Shown: positions 1-10,825 of the stretch, piece after piece
Layout: each line of letters begins with the position of its first letter
Position numbering within the stretch: the first letter of the stretch is position 1
Position numbers and translations under genes: made by a program
The notes under the pieces: generated by a model
The model's database searches: none
Seen by the model: the letters and a program-made list of their open reading frames with translations, nothing else
Told to the model about the DNA's origin: nothing
Assembly: GCA_964035575.1 (NCBI GenBank)
Contig: OZ037894.1
Coordinates: forward strand, 62,001 to 126,000
From: Rhynchopus sp. YZ270_cl-10
Lineage: Eukaryota > Euglenozoa > Diplonemea > Diplonemida > Diplonemidae
Direction: 5' to 3'
DNA: 64,000 nt

Positions 1-1334
1 AGGTAAAAATGAAAAACTAAAGGAGTGAAAAAAGGAACTCAAAGGACAAGAGTTCTGTACAAACTCTACTCTACTGCACAATCTATAAAAGTGGCCCAAT
101 GGCTCCTGATGCCACTGGCCTGGCTCTTAGACAGGTCTTACTCCGAGACTGCCCTCTACCCTCAGAGCCTCGTCCAAGGGGTAAGGGCCGTCGCTGTAGA
201 CCCGTCCTAGCCAGCAGCCAACCAAAAATATTAACAAATAGGAAGGGGGGCGGAAAGGGGGGAAAGGGGGGGGCCCCAAAGGATGAAAAGAACAAAAAAC
301 ACAAAATAAAAAGGGTTAAAAATAAACATGGGGCAAACTGTCATTCTCTACACGCTTCTACACACACACTCTCACCCTCTAACTCTCTAACTCTCTAATT
401 CTTTTTATTCCCCTTTTTCCCCTTCCTTCCTCCGCTCTGTCTCCCCTTCTGTCCACCACCGCGACCATTGCGCCCTCTCTGCACCTCCTGGGGCGAGAGC
501 ACATGCTGCGTCGCTTGTGCCACTGCGTCGGTGAACACATTCGACGTGTTGGACCTACCCTGAGCTGCATGGCGCTGGGGTCCTTTGGGAGCTGGGGAAG
601 GAGCAGGTTGGGCGGAGGAGGTTGCATTGCCACGGCCTGCCGATGAGGAGGAGGAAGAAGTGGAGACTGCAGGTTGGGCGATGGAGGTTGTAGTGCCACG
701 GCCTGCAGAGGTGGAGGAAGAAGAAGAAGAAGAGGAGGCTTGAGGTTGTCGGCCTATTCCCTCTCGAGCCGCTCGTGCCTCATTCTCCCTCCTTGTACTC
801 TCCGCTGCAAAGGCCTGCCCCCTACTGCTCCGGTTGTCCGTCAGGGCATGCAACGTCGACTTTGCCTTGCACTTTTCCTTAACCGACCACTCATGCAAAC
901 CCACCACCTTCATCACCTCATACCACTGAGTGAAAGTAGCGGTAGAGAGGGGGAGTGACAACAAGGGTCTGCCATCCAGTTTCTCTCCCTGACGGTAGTG
1001 GAACAGGGAGATCCACTTCGTCACAGAAGAAGGCACCGGCGACCCCATGGTGAGGCACGGGAAAAGACCCCCCCTCTCCGTCCGCTCCTCCTCCGTCCAC
1101 ATCCAAGCCTCGCTCTGCGCCCTCAGCAATTCCCTCACCCTCGCTTGCTTCTTCTGGTCAGGGATGCCTTCCACTGACAGAGAAAGCGAGCGATCCGCCC
1201 CCTCCATCGCGGTGTCGAGGTCCTCCTCCTGCTCCTGCTCATCATCATCCATCTCCTCCACCTTCACACGCACCTCGGTGTCTGCCACCTCGGCCTGTCG
1301 CCCCACCTCCTCCTCCAGCTGATCCCGAGAAGGG

Positions 1335-1338
<4 letters not shown>
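1..1338 (-). repeat. 5'-truncated left copy of a duplicated gene-like unit
   Basis: This stretch matches 1690-3012 almost base for base, with a few small indels. On the minus strand it carries the C-terminal part of the same reading frame (395-1338). That part has an acidic stretch near its start, a WTEEERTERGG segment and a Ser-rich tail with repeated SAGRG motifs. The copy starts abruptly at 1338, where homology stops and a 44-nt T run begins on the plus strand. The 3' end is beyond the window. I infer a 5'-truncated retroposed copy; a tandem duplication with a later poly(A) expansion is the alternative. Confidence 0.7.

Positions 1339-1382
<44 letters not shown>
1339..1382 (-). other. 44-nt poly(A) tract on the minus strand at the copy junction
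   Basis: An unbroken run of 44 T on the plus strand separates the truncated copy (1-1338) from the 3' flank of the longer copy. In the direction of the gene it reads as a poly(A) tail that directly abuts the truncated 5' end of the next copy. Confidence 0.85.
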
Positions 1383-1385
<3 letters not shown>

Positions 1386-1689
1386 CTGTCTACCGGTGTA
1401 GTTTTATTTTGCTTTGTCTTGGGGAGGGGAGGGGAGGAGAAGGAGGGGATTGAGTGAGCCGTTTCCTCTGTACCACACAAACAAATAAAAAGGAAGTTCC
1501 ATAATCTTTTTAGTAGTTTTCTTTTTGGTGAAAATTATTGAGAACTTCTGTAAGTGTGACCTGACCCGACTGACTGACACCCAAAGGGGAAAACAACAAT
1601 AACGCACAACAAAATCAACAACAACAATGGTGGGTCTCGTGCTTACCTGTGGTGGTTTTGAAAAATGAAAAATGAAATTGACCTTCACA
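1383..1689 (-). other. Putative 3' tail of the longer copy
   Basis: These 307 bp lie between the end of the duplicated segment (1690) and the poly(A) tract. No coding frame is convincing. If the units are retroposons, this is the 3' untranslated tail of the longer copy. The matching piece of the left copy would fall outside the window, so this cannot be tested here. Confidence 0.45.
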
Positions 1690-2060
1690 AGGTAAAAATG
1701 AAAAACTAAAGGAGTGAAAAAAGGAACTCAAAGGACAAGAGTTCTGTACAAACTCTACTCTACTGCACAATCTATAAAAGTGGCCCAATGGCTCCTGATG
1801 CCACTGGCCTGGCTCTTAGACAGGTCTTACTCCGAGACTGCCCTCTACCCTCGTCCAAGGGCTAAGGGCCGTCGCTGGGGTAGACCCGTCCTAGCCAGCA
1901 GCCAACCAAAACTATTAACAAAAGGAAGGGGAAAGGAAAGGGGGGGGGCATGAAAAGAACAAAAAACACAAAATAAAAAGGGTTTTTAAAAATAAACATG
2001 GGGCAAACTGTCATTCTCTACACGCATCTACACACACACTCTCTCCCTCTAACTCTCACT

Positions 2061-3671
2061 CTAATGCCTCTTATTCCTCTTATTCCCCTTTTGCCCCTGC
2101 TTTCCTCCGCTCTGTCTCCCCTTCTGTCCACCACCGCGACCATTGCGCCCTCTCTGCACCACCTGGGGCGAGAGCACATGCTGCGTCGCTTGTGCCACTG
2201 CGTCGGTGAACACGTTCGACGTGTTGGACCTACCCTGAGCTGCATGGCGCTGGGGTCCTTTGGGAGCTGGGGAAGGAGCAGGTTGGGCGGAGGAGGTTGC
2301 ATTGCCACGGCCTGCCGATGAGGAGGAGGAAGAAGTGGAGACTGCAGGTTGGGCGATGGAGGTTGTAGTGCCACGGCCTGCAGAGGTGGAGGAAGAAGAA
2401 GAAGAAGAGGAGGCTTGAGGTTGTCGGCCTATTCCCTCTCGAGCCGCTCGTGCCTCATTCTCCCTCCTTGTACTCTCCGCTGCAAAGGCCTGCCCCCTAC
2501 TGCTCCGGTTGTCCGTCAGGGCATGCAACGTCGACTTTGCCTTGCACTTTTCCTTAACCGACCACTCATGCAAACCCACCACCTTCATCACCTCATACCA
2601 CTGAGTGAAAGTAGCGGTAGAGAGGGGGAGTGACAACAAGGGTCTGCCATCCTGTTTCTCTCCCTGACGGTAGTGGAACAGGGAGATCCACTTCGTCACA
2701 GAAGAAGGCACCGGCGACCCCATGGTGAGGCACGGGAAAAGACCCCCCCTCTCCGTCCGCTCCTCCTCCGTCCACATCCAAGCCTCGCTCTGCGCCCTCA
2801 GCAATTCCCTCACCCTCACTTGCTTCTTCTGGTCAGGGATGCCTTCCACTGACAGAGAATGCGAGCGATCCGCCCCCTCCATCGCGGTGTCGAGGTCCTC
2901 CTCCTGCTCCTGCTCATCATCATCCATCTCCTCCACCTTCACACGCACCTCGGTGTCTGCCGCCTCGGCCTGTCGCCCCACCTCCTCCTCCAGCTGATCC
3001 CGAGAAGGGGTTCCCCAGCTGACCCTGCCTTCCCGAACGACGATGACCGCGCTGGTCTTGCCCCAGGTGTCGCAGTATCCGGCCTCCCCTGCTATCTTCC
3101 TAACCGCCTGACGGGCGACCACCGACTCCGGGCAATCACCGTCCCCCTCCCCGTTCCCACTCCACGGCTGCTGTGTCGCCCAGCAGTACAGGAACTCGCC
3201 CGGGCACGGAGAAGCACCTTGAGGACCAAAGAGAGCCATCCAGTCGCCGACACAGTCAGGTTCGAGTCCTTCAGGGTCGTCGCCCACCGCTCTCCGCACC
3301 GCATGGCAGGGGAGGAATAGCCGCCCTTCGCACACCACCCCAAAGCACCGCCCGTATGCCACCATGCGTTCCGCCTCCAGCTGTCGGGAGAGGTTCACCG
3401 CCGTCAACAACAGAGTGGTCGCCTTCTGCTCCGACTCATGCTTAGCTGCGATGGCGTAATGCCTCTCGCAGCGTTGCCTGTCATACTCCGCCCGGAGCGA
3501 CTCTCCTGCTTCGGGGTGCCGATCGCAGTCTTCCAAGTACTGCGCATGCATCCTCTTCGCGTCCTCTGCGAGTTCCCGCTTGTGCCTGGCGGTCAGCTCC
3601 TCCACACGATGCCTGTCCGCCGCCTTCGCCTGGTCCAGACGCACATTCTGTTCCTCCAGGAAACGACTCAA
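2061..3671 (-). CDS. Unknown protein frame: coiled-coil N-terminal part, acidic segment, Ser-rich tail
   Basis: The frame is open for about 536 codons, but it has no ATG near its 5' end; the codon at 3671 is TTG and the first internal Met is about 41 codons in. Its first 90 residues are charged and helix-forming (FLEEQNVRLDQAKAADRHR and following). A Cys-containing globular part comes next, then an acidic run (EEMDDDEQEQEEDLD), a segment around WTEEERTERGG, and a tail of Ser runs with SAGRG repeats. It overlaps the ORF at 3481-4176 in a different frame, and how the two relate is unresolved. I recognise no family. The truncated copy next door suggests an element-encoded or retroposed gene. Confidence 0.5.
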   Translation of the reverse strand: MSRFLEEQNVRLDQAKAADRHRVEELTARHKRELAEDAKRMHAQYLEDCDRHPEAGESLRAEYDRQRCERHYAIAAKHESEQKATTLLLTAVNLSRQLEAERMVAYGRCFGVVCEGRLFLPCHAVRRAVGDDPEGLEPDCVGDWMALFGPQGASPCPGEFLYCWATQQPWSGNGEGDGDCPESVVARQAVRKIAGEAGYCDTWGKTSAVIVVREGRVSWGTPSRDQLEEEVGRQAEAADTEVRVKVEEMDDDEQEQEEDLDTAMEGADRSHSLSVEGIPDQKKQVRVRELLRAQSEAWMWTEEERTERGGLFPCLTMGSPVPSSVTKWISLFHYRQGEKQDGRPLLSLPLSTATFTQWYEVMKVVGLHEWSVKEKCKAKSTLHALTDNRSSRGQAFAAESTRRENEARAAREGIGRQPQASSSSSSSSTSAGRGTTTSIAQPAVSTSSSSSSAGRGNATSSAQPAPSPAPKGPQRHAAQGRSNTSNVFTDAVAQATQHVLSPQVVQRGRNGRGGGQKGRQSGGKQGQKGNKRNKRH

Positions 3672-4176
3672 CTCCTGCTGGCTCCTGGTCCGCCTTTTGT
3701 TGTTGCTGCTTCTGCTGTTTCCGTTGCTTCTCGTGCTTCTGCTGCTTCTGTTCTGCCTGCTGCCCCTCTTCGCCCGCCATTGGCGTGTCTACCTCCTCGA
3801 CGTCCTCGCCCTCGGGAGCTGGCACTGCTGGAGAAGGAGCCCGTTTAGGTGGTGGGTCTCCGCTCCCCTCCGCAGAGGCAGCCTGAGCCGGAACATTCGA
3901 GTGCAAAAAAGACAGGGCACTGAAGTATTCCGCCCTGCCAATTTGCGACAGAGGGCAGTGCTTGGACCCCTGAGCGCAGTGCAGACATGCCAAGCCACCA
4001 CACGTGTGACAGCAGAAGTGTGCGTCCGACGCATCGAAGAGCTTGCTGCATTGTTCGCACTGCAGGAAAGTGTTCGACGCCTCCGCCTCCCTCGCTCCCA
4101 CAAAAGCCATGGGGCGCTCTGACTGGCACTCCCCCTTACCACCTGTGGCCTCAAAAGTTCTCTTGCACTTGCTCAT
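3481..4176 (-). CDS. Zinc-finger-like Cys/His ORF of unknown function
   Basis: This is a 231-codon ORF with an ATG at 4176. Near residue 40 it has a dense Cys/His cluster (CEQCSKLFDASDAHFCCHTC, then GG and further CxxC and CP pairs), with the spacing of a treble-clef or B-box-like zinc module. A Pro/Glu-rich linker follows, then a Gln/Lys-rich stretch (KQQKQQQQK). The last part runs in a different frame from the ORF at 2061-3671. The start codon lies inside a 14-bp-arm hairpin at the edge of the satellite array, so the original 5' end may have been replaced by array sequence. Function is unknown. Confidence 0.5.
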   Translation of the reverse strand: MSKCKRTFEATGGKGECQSERPMAFVGAREAEASNTFLQCEQCSKLFDASDAHFCCHTCGGLACLHCAQGSKHCPLSQIGRAEYFSALSFLHSNVPAQAASAEGSGDPPPKRAPSPAVPAPEGEDVEEVDTPMAGEEGQQAEQKQQKHEKQRKQQKQQQQKADQEPAGVESFPGGTECASGPGEGGGQASCGGADRQAQAGTRRGREEDACAVLGRLRSAPRSRRVAPGGV

Positions 4177-4201
4177 CCAAAATTCACTTTTGGATGAGCA
4201 A
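4169..4201. repeat. Perfect hairpin at the left edge of the satellite array
   Basis: TTGCTCATCCAAAA, loop TTCAC, then TTTTGGATGAGCAA: 14-bp perfect arms with a 5-nt loop. The right arm is the standard array sequence found near every unit start. The left arm belongs to the flanking gene-like unit, so the junction is itself an inverted repeat. Confidence 0.85.
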
Positions 4202-4503
4202 CTATTTATTTAAAAAAATCGATTTTTTGGTCAAATCCCCTCTGGATGGTGAGGGGGTGTGTGTGTGTGTGTGTGTGGGTGTGTGTGGGTGTGCTGTGTG
4301 TGGGTGTGTAGTGTGTGTGGTGTGGGTGGCGCACATCTCTATAGTAAAGACTAAAAAACTAAGGTTTTTTAGGATTTTTGAACAGGACTGTCTTAATATT
4401 TTTTTTTCCGCCTCAATATCCCCAAACTGCACGATGTACCCAAAAAAGTCACTTTCTGATAAGCAAAAGTTTAGTGAAATATTTCGAAAAATCCACCTGT
4501 GGT

Positions 4504-4575
4504 GAGGGGGTGTGTGTGTGTGGGTGTGTGGGGGTGGGTGTGTGGGGGTGGGTGTGTGGGGGTGGGTGTGGGTGG
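4504..4575 (+). repeat. G-rich (GGGTGGGTGTGTGGG)n block, G-quadruplex candidate
   Basis: Several G3-G5 runs are separated by short T/GT spacers. A close copy is at 5088-5172, in a variant unit whose boundary reads ggtggcgcacggcctaaag instead of the usual cacatctctatag. Confidence 0.6.
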
Positions 4576-4628
4576 CGCACGGCCTAAAGTAAAAACTAAA
4601 AAACTAAGGTTTTTTAGGATTTTTTTCT

Positions 4629-4683
4629 GAACTGGAGTGTGCGTACTCGGCAGTTTCACTGCCCAATACGCACATTCCAGTTC
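4629..4683. repeat. Imperfect 26-nt-arm inverted repeat in a variant unit
   Basis: Arms 4629-4654 and 4658-4683 begin GAACTGGA and end TCCAGTTC. They differ at three positions, one of which would be a G-U pair in RNA. The surrounding segment 4620-4960 is a unit variant seen only once in the array. Confidence 0.7.
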
Positions 4684-5394
4684 TGCCGCTCATGGAAACT
4701 GGCTGGCTGGTGGTGCCTGCCTTAAGTGGCTCTTCAGGCGAAAAGTGGCCTGTTGAAAAAGTAGTGTTTTTGTGGTAAACGCCAGCTGGTCTGAAGAGTG
4801 ATCTGACTATATTCCCCAGATATAACTGGTACTCAAAAAATGCATTAACGAAGGAATCGTGCACTTTTGACCACCACACATTACATGTGATTTTTTAGGT
4901 TTTTCAAGGCAAAAATGCTGATTTTGGCATAATGCCAAGTGTCATTTACTAAAGCAATTTTTGAACAGGACTGTCTTAATATTTTTTTTTCCGCCTCAAT
5001 ATCCCCAAACTGCACGATGTACCCAAAAAAGTCACTTTCTGATAAGCAAAAGTTTAGTGAAATATTTCGAAAAATCCACCTGTGGTGAGGGGGTGTGTGT
5101 GTGTGGGTGTGTGGGGGTGGGTGTGTGGGGGTGGGTGTGTGGGGGTGGGTGTGTGGGGGTGGGTGTGGGTGGCGCACGGCCTAAAGTAAAAACTAAAAAA
5201 CTAAGGTTTTTTAGGATTTTTGGCCGAATGCCACATGTCATTTGGCAGTCCATTTTTTGAACAGGACTGTCTTAAATTTTTTTTTTTGGGCCTCAATACC
5301 CCCAAACAACACGTTAAGCCCAAAAAATTCACTTTTGGATGAGCAACTATTTATTTAAAAAAATCGATTTTTTGGTCAAATCCCCTCTGGATGG

Positions 5395-5465
5395 TGAGGG
5401 GGTGTGTGGGTGGGTGTGTGGGTGGGTGGTGTGGGTGTGGGTTTGCGGGTGTGTGGTGTGGGTGG
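5395..5465 (+). repeat. GGGTGGGTGTGTGGGTGGG block, G-quadruplex candidate
   Basis: At least four G3 or longer runs with 1-4-nt spacers fit the standard intramolecular quadruplex pattern. Near-identical blocks lie at about 8355-8425 and 11537-11605. Other units carry a plainer GT-rich version. Confidence 0.6.
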
Positions 5466-8400
5466 CGCACATCTCTATAGTAAAGACTAAAAAACTAAGG
5501 TTTTTTAGGATTTGGTGACGGGCTAAAAAACCTGTCGTTCTTGTGTGACACTTCCATGGAAACGTGATGAGGACCTCACTTTTTTTTACAGGTGGTTTTT
5601 TTTGTAAGGACCTCACACACTGGGCAGGCGGTCAGCTATTCGCTTCCCGCGGGGCGTTCGCGTGCGCGCTTCGCGCGCCCGCTCACGGTAACGTGTACAA
5701 AAAAACCTCACTCGTGCCTTCATGAACTGGCCTGTAAAGTGGCCTGTAAAAAGTGGTGTTTTTGTGGTAAACGCCAGATGGTCAAAAGAGTGATCTGAGC
5801 ATATTCCCCAGGTATAACTGGTACTCAAAAAGTTCATTAACGAAGGAATCTTGCACTTTTGACCATCACATATTAGATGTGTTTTTTCAGGTTTTTCAAT
5901 GCACTTTCCTGTACTGGGAAGCATGCCACAAGTGTCATGTTTTACAAGGCAAAAATGACCAAAAAAGCTGATTTTTGGCCGAATGCCACATGTCATTTGG
6001 CAGTCCAATTTCTGAACACGACTGAAAAAAAAATTTTTTTTGGGCCTCAATACCCCCAAACAACACGTTAAGCCCAAAAAATTCACTTTTGGATGAGCAA
6101 CTATTTATTTAAAAAAATCGATTTGGTGACGGGCTAAAAAACCTGTCGTTCTTGTGTGACACTTCCATGGAAACGTGATGAGGACCTCACTTTTTTTTAC
6201 AGGTGGTTTTTTTTGTAAGCACCTCACACACTGGGCAGGCGGTCAGCTATTCGCTTCCCGCGGGGCGTTCGCGTGCGCGCTTCGCGCGCCCGCTCACGGT
6301 AACGTGTACAAAAAAACCTTACTTGTGCCTGTAAAGTGGCCTGTTAAAAAGTGGTGTTTTTGTCGTAAACGCCAGATGGTCAAAAGAGTGATCTGACCAT
6401 ATTCCCCAGGTATAACTGGTACTCAAAAAGTTCATTAACGAAGGAATCTTGCACTTTTGACCATCACATATTAGATGTGTTTTTTCAGGTTTTTCAATGC
6501 ACTTTCCTGTGCTGGGAAGCATGCCACAAGTGTCATGTTTTACAAGGTAAAAATGACCAAAAAAGCTGATTTTTGGCCGAATGCCACATGTCATTTGGCA
6601 GTCCAATTTCTGAACACGACTGAAAAAAAAATTTTTTTTGGGCCTCAATACCCCCAAACAACACGTTAAGCCCAAAAAATTCACTTTCTGATGAGCAACT
6701 ATTTATTTAAAAAAATCGATTTTTTGGTCAAATCCCCTCTGGTGGTGAGGGGGTGTGTGTGTGTGTGTGTGTGTGGGTGTGTGTGGGTGTGGGTGTGTAG
6801 TGTGTGTGGTGTGGGTGGCGCACATCTCTATAGTAAAGACTAAAAAACTAAGGTTTTTTAGGATTTGGTGACGGGCTAAAAAACCTGTCGTTCTTGTGAC
6901 ACTTCCATGGAAACGTGATGACACTTTTTTTTCAGGTGGTTTTTTTTGTAAGCACCTCACGCACTGGGCAGGTGGTCCGCTATTCGCTCCCCACGGGGCG
7001 CTCGCGTGCGCGCTTCGCGCGCCCGCTCGCGGTAACGTGTACAAAAAAACGCTAGGGTGACTTTTTTGCACTATTGTGTGCTGGGAAGCATGCCACAAGT
7101 GTCATGTTTTTACAAGGTAAAAATGACCAAAAAAGCTGATTTTTGGCCTAATGCCACATGTCATTTGGCAGTCCATTTTTTGAACAGGACTGTCTTAAAT
7201 TTTTTTTTTGGGCCTCAATACCCCCAAACAACACGTTAAGCCCAAAAAATTCACTTTTGGATGAGCAACTATTTATTTAAAAAAATCGATTTTTTGGTCA
7301 AATCCCCTCTGGATGGTGAGGGGGTGTGTGTGTGTGTGTGTGTGGGTGTGCTGTGTGTGGGTGTGTAGTGTGTGTGGTGTGGGTGGCGCACATCTCTATA
7401 GTAAAGACTAAAAAACTAAGGTTTTTTAGGATTTGGTGACGGGCTAAAAAACCTGTCGTTCTTGTGTGACACTTCCATGGAAACGTGATGAGGACCTCAC
7501 TTTTTTTACAGGTGGTTTTTTTTGTAAGCACCTCATGCACTGGGCAGGTGGTCCGCTATTCGCTCCCCACGGGGCGTTCGCGTGCGCGCTTCGCGCGCCC
7601 GCTCACGGTAACGTGTACAAAAAAACTTCACTTGTGCCTTCATGAACTGGCTTTTCAGGTGAAAAGTGGCCTGTTAAAAAGTGGTGTTTTTGTGGTAAAC
7701 GCCAGATGGTCAACAGAGTGATCTGACCATATTCCCCAGGTATAACTGGTACTCAAAAAGTTCATTAACGAAGGAATCTTGCACTTTTGACCATCACATA
7801 TTACATGTGTTTTTTCAGGTTTTTCAATACACTTTAGTGTACTGGGAAGCATGCCACAAGTGTCATGTTTTACAAGGTAAAAATGACCAAAAAAGCTGAT
7901 TTGGTGACGGGCTAAAAAACCTGTCGTTCTTGTGTGACACTTCCATGGAAACGTGATGAGGACCACACTTTTTTTACAGGTGGTTTTTTTTTGTATGCAC
8001 CTCACGCACTGGGCAGGTGGTCCGCTATTCGCTTCCCACGGGGCGCTCGCGTGCGCGCTTCGCGCGCCCGCTCGCGGTAACGTGTACAAAAAAACTCTAT
8101 GGTCACTTTTTTGCACTATTGTGTGCTGGGAAGCATGCCACAAGTGTCATGTTTTACAAGGTAAAAATGACCGAAAAAGCTGATTTTTGGCCGAATGCCA
8201 CATGTCATTTGGCAGTCCATTTTTTGAACAGGACTGTCTTAAATTTTTTTTTTGGGCCTCAATACCCCCAAACAACACGTTAAGCCCAAAAAATTCACTT
8301 TTGGATGAGCAACTATTTATTTAAAAAAATCGATTTTTTGGTCAAATCCCCTCTGGATGGTGAGGGGGTGTGTGGGTGGGTGTGTGGGTGGGTGGTGTGG

Positions 8401-9253
8401 GTGTGGGTTTGCGGGTGTGTGGTGTGGGTGGCGCACATCTCTATAGTAAAGACTAAAAAACTAAGGTTTTTTAGGATTTTTGGCCGAATGCCACATGTCA
8501 TTTGGCAGTCCATTTTTTGAACAGGACTGTCTTAAATTTTTTTTTTGGGCCTCAATGCCCCCAAACAACACGTTAAGCCCAAAAAATTCACTTTTGGATG
8601 AGCAACTATTTATTTAAAAAAATCGATTTTTTGGTCAAATCCCCTCTGGTGGTGAGGGGGTGTGTGGGTGGGTGTGTGTGGGTGTGCTGTGTGTGGGTGT
8701 GTAGTGTGTGTGGTGTGGGTGGCGCACATCTCTATAGTAAAGACTAAAAAACTAAGGTTTTTTAGGATTTGGTGACGGGCTAAAAAACCTGTCGTTCTTG
8801 TGTGACACTTCCATGGAAACGTGATGAGGACCTCACTTTTTTTTACAGGTGGTTTTTTTTGTAAGCACCTCACACACTGGGCAGGCGGTCAGCTATTCGC
8901 TTCCCGCGGGGCGTTCGCGTGCGCGCTTCGCGCGCCCGCTCACGGTAACGTGTACAAAAAAACCTCACTCGTGCCTTCATGAACTGGCCTGTAAAGTGGC
9001 CTGTAAAAAGTGGTGTTTTTGTGGTAAACGCCAGATGGTCAAAAGAGTGATCTGAGCATATTCCCCAGGTATAACTGGTACTCAAAAAGTTCATTAACGA
9101 AGGAATCTTGCACTTTTGACCATCACATATTAGATGTGCTCCCACCCAACAGGAGGAGCCAGAGTCCACACATCAAAACTATCGTCACTATTACATTCTA
9201 AGCAATTACCTTACCGATCTGCGACAGCCTGCCTCCACGCGGCGGACTTGGGC

Positions 9254-10825
9254 ATGGAGGACCTCCATGGCGAAAGAAGCGAAGCAGCAACGGCCGGGAT
9301 GCACACCCTCCGTCAAGAGGACTGGGACACAGAGGTCCTAAACCCCACCACCTTCCAACAACGTTACAGGAGCGGGAACCCGGAGCAGCGAGGCTTTATT
9401 GCGCTGCTGAAGCTAGCCGACGCAGACACCTACCTTGCGTCAAAGAACGCGGTCCCACCGAACGGACCAGTCATCGCCATCGCCACCACCGCCCCAATAC
9501 AGGGACACAAAGCGCACAGCACGCAGGAGTGCATTGTGCAGAAGCCGAACGGGGAGTGCTACCTCAAAAAGGTGCACCTGTTTGTGTTGTCCTCCACCGC
9601 CCCCAACTACAAGAACAACATCCCCTCTTTCGGGGCATCCAACACGCACCAGCTGGAGGAGATAAAGCTGGAAGTCCTCGACGAGGCAGTAGCCGCCAAC
9701 CCGGAATGGCTAACGAAACCGCTCGACACCGCACGCAAGTTCCTCAACGGGCTCAGTGCAGATGTAGCCAGCGTGCGCCCTGCAGGGGAGCGCCGCATCA
9801 CCGCCACCGTATCCCTGAGAAAGCCGCTGAGGGAGATGTCAGGACAATCTGGTGTCATCGTCAGACCCAAAGCCGTCACCAACGAGCCCGTAGTCTGGCT
9901 CCCACCCACTGCCACCCTCGCAGACGCAATCACGTTTGCTACAAAACACGCAGGACGGCTAATAAAGTCAACCAAAGCATTTGGCATCGTCACCGAACGG
10001 GAGCACATCACAGCGGCCTGGACAGAGATTGGGAAGCCAGAGATGGCCACCGAGAGACACTTCGTGCTGACAGGGATGCACTACCTCACACACCCCGAGG
10101 CCCTAGTGGGGGCCCTCAGCACAAATGGCATTGTCTGCTCCGTCATAGCTCACCAACAAGCGGGTACTACACAGATGGTCAAAATCCGAACCCAACAGAC
10201 GCTCCCCCAATTCTTCTTATTCAACAACAGAAACATCACCACCCGAGAAGTCTCCACCTCCCACAAGCTCCGCAGGCCAAAGAAGAAGAGACCCGCCGCC
10301 AAACCCACCACCTTTGTAAACAACCTGGCAAACAACACCACAGCATGGAGCAACGTCGTCAGAGGCTCCAACAGCAACGCAGCGCCTGCACCAGCCGCCG
10401 CAGCCGCACCATCCGCAACAACAGCCACCGTCGATGCAGCAAGCAGGGCCGCCACCTCCCAGAACGCCACCAACATCTCCTCACTGCGGAACGACTTCGC
10501 AGCGAAGATGTCGCAGATGAGCGACACCCAAAAAAACCTAAATTCACAAATTCACAACAACAAAGGCGCTATAGAGGAACTGCAGCGCAACGTAACAGAA
10601 CTTTTGACGATGCAAAGGGACCTTCAGACCGGTCTGCAAGGGCTACAGGCCAGCTTCAACGACCTGACGTCCCGGCTTCCGGGACTAATTGCAGAAGCAA
10701 TTGCCACCAAAACTCGAATGCCAAAGGACGCGACGGAAGACGGACGAGACGGACGAAGCGAACGAGACGGCAGAGACAGACGAGCTCCCAGAACACCACC
10801 ATCCGCCAAAAAAGCGAGACGTTGA
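9254..10825 (+). CDS. LINE ORF1 protein (nucleic-acid-binding / coiled-coil)
   Basis: I prefer the ATG at 9254 (MEDLHGERS), giving 523 codons. The frame also has an ATG at 9134, but that codon belongs to the flanking satellite. The N-terminal two thirds look globular and have no CCHC knuckle. A basic patch (RRPKKKRPAAK) and an Ala-rich linker follow. A heptad-like segment (SSLRNDFAAKMSQMSDTQKN onward, about 80 residues) probably makes a coiled coil, and the tail is strongly charged (Arg/Asp, ending AKKARR). This matches the usual make-up of LINE ORF1 proteins, which coat the element RNA. The frame is intact. Confidence 0.75.
   Translation: MEDLHGERSEAATAGMHTLRQEDWDTEVLNPTTFQQRYRSGNPEQRGFIALLKLADADTYLASKNAVPPNGPVIAIATTAPIQGHKAHSTQECIVQKPNGECYLKKVHLFVLSSTAPNYKNNIPSFGASNTHQLEEIKLEVLDEAVAANPEWLTKPLDTARKFLNGLSADVASVRPAGERRITATVSLRKPLREMSGQSGVIVRPKAVTNEPVVWLPPTATLADAITFATKHAGRLIKSTKAFGIVTEREHITAAWTEIGKPEMATERHFVLTGMHYLTHPEALVGALSTNGIVCSVIAHQQAGTTQMVKIRTQQTLPQFFLFNNRNITTREVSTSHKLRRPKKKRPAAKPTTFVNNLANNTTAWSNVVRGSNSNAAPAPAAAAAPSATTATVDAASRAATSQNATNISSLRNDFAAKMSQMSDTQKNLNSQIHNNKGAIEELQRNVTELLTMQRDLQTGLQGLQASFNDLTSRLPGLIAEAIATKTRMPKDATEDGRDGRSERDGRDRRAPRTPPSAKKARR

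Larger units (their letters stand above)
4183..9138. repeat. Complex satellite array, left block
   Basis: Units are built from interchangeable modules. Module 1 runs from cacttttggatgagcaac through an A/T segment and a (GT/GGGT)n block to ggtggcgcacatctctatag and a hairpin (CTAAAAAAC, taag, GTTTTTTAG). Module 2 begins ggtgacgggctaaaaaacc and contains the GC hairpin GCGCGC-TTC-GCGCGC. It ends in a stretch with tgccacatgtcatttggc and gggcctcaatacccccaaac. In this block I see module 2 at about 5514, 6124, 6865, 7435, 7902 and 8769. Short ORFs occur on both strands, but they follow the repeat and differ between variants, so I do not call genes. Confidence 0.9.

Noticed and set aside
395-1480. 361-codon ORF with a poly-Lys stretch
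   Set aside because: Its first 45 codons are untranslated flank and a poly(A) tract read in frame from a TTG; only the part after 1338 belongs to the duplicated protein.
4200-4330. Telomere repeat, suggested by GT-rich tracts
   Set aside because: The tracts are irregular mixtures of GT, GGGT and GGTG within complex units and lie far from any end. No uniform telomere unit is seen.
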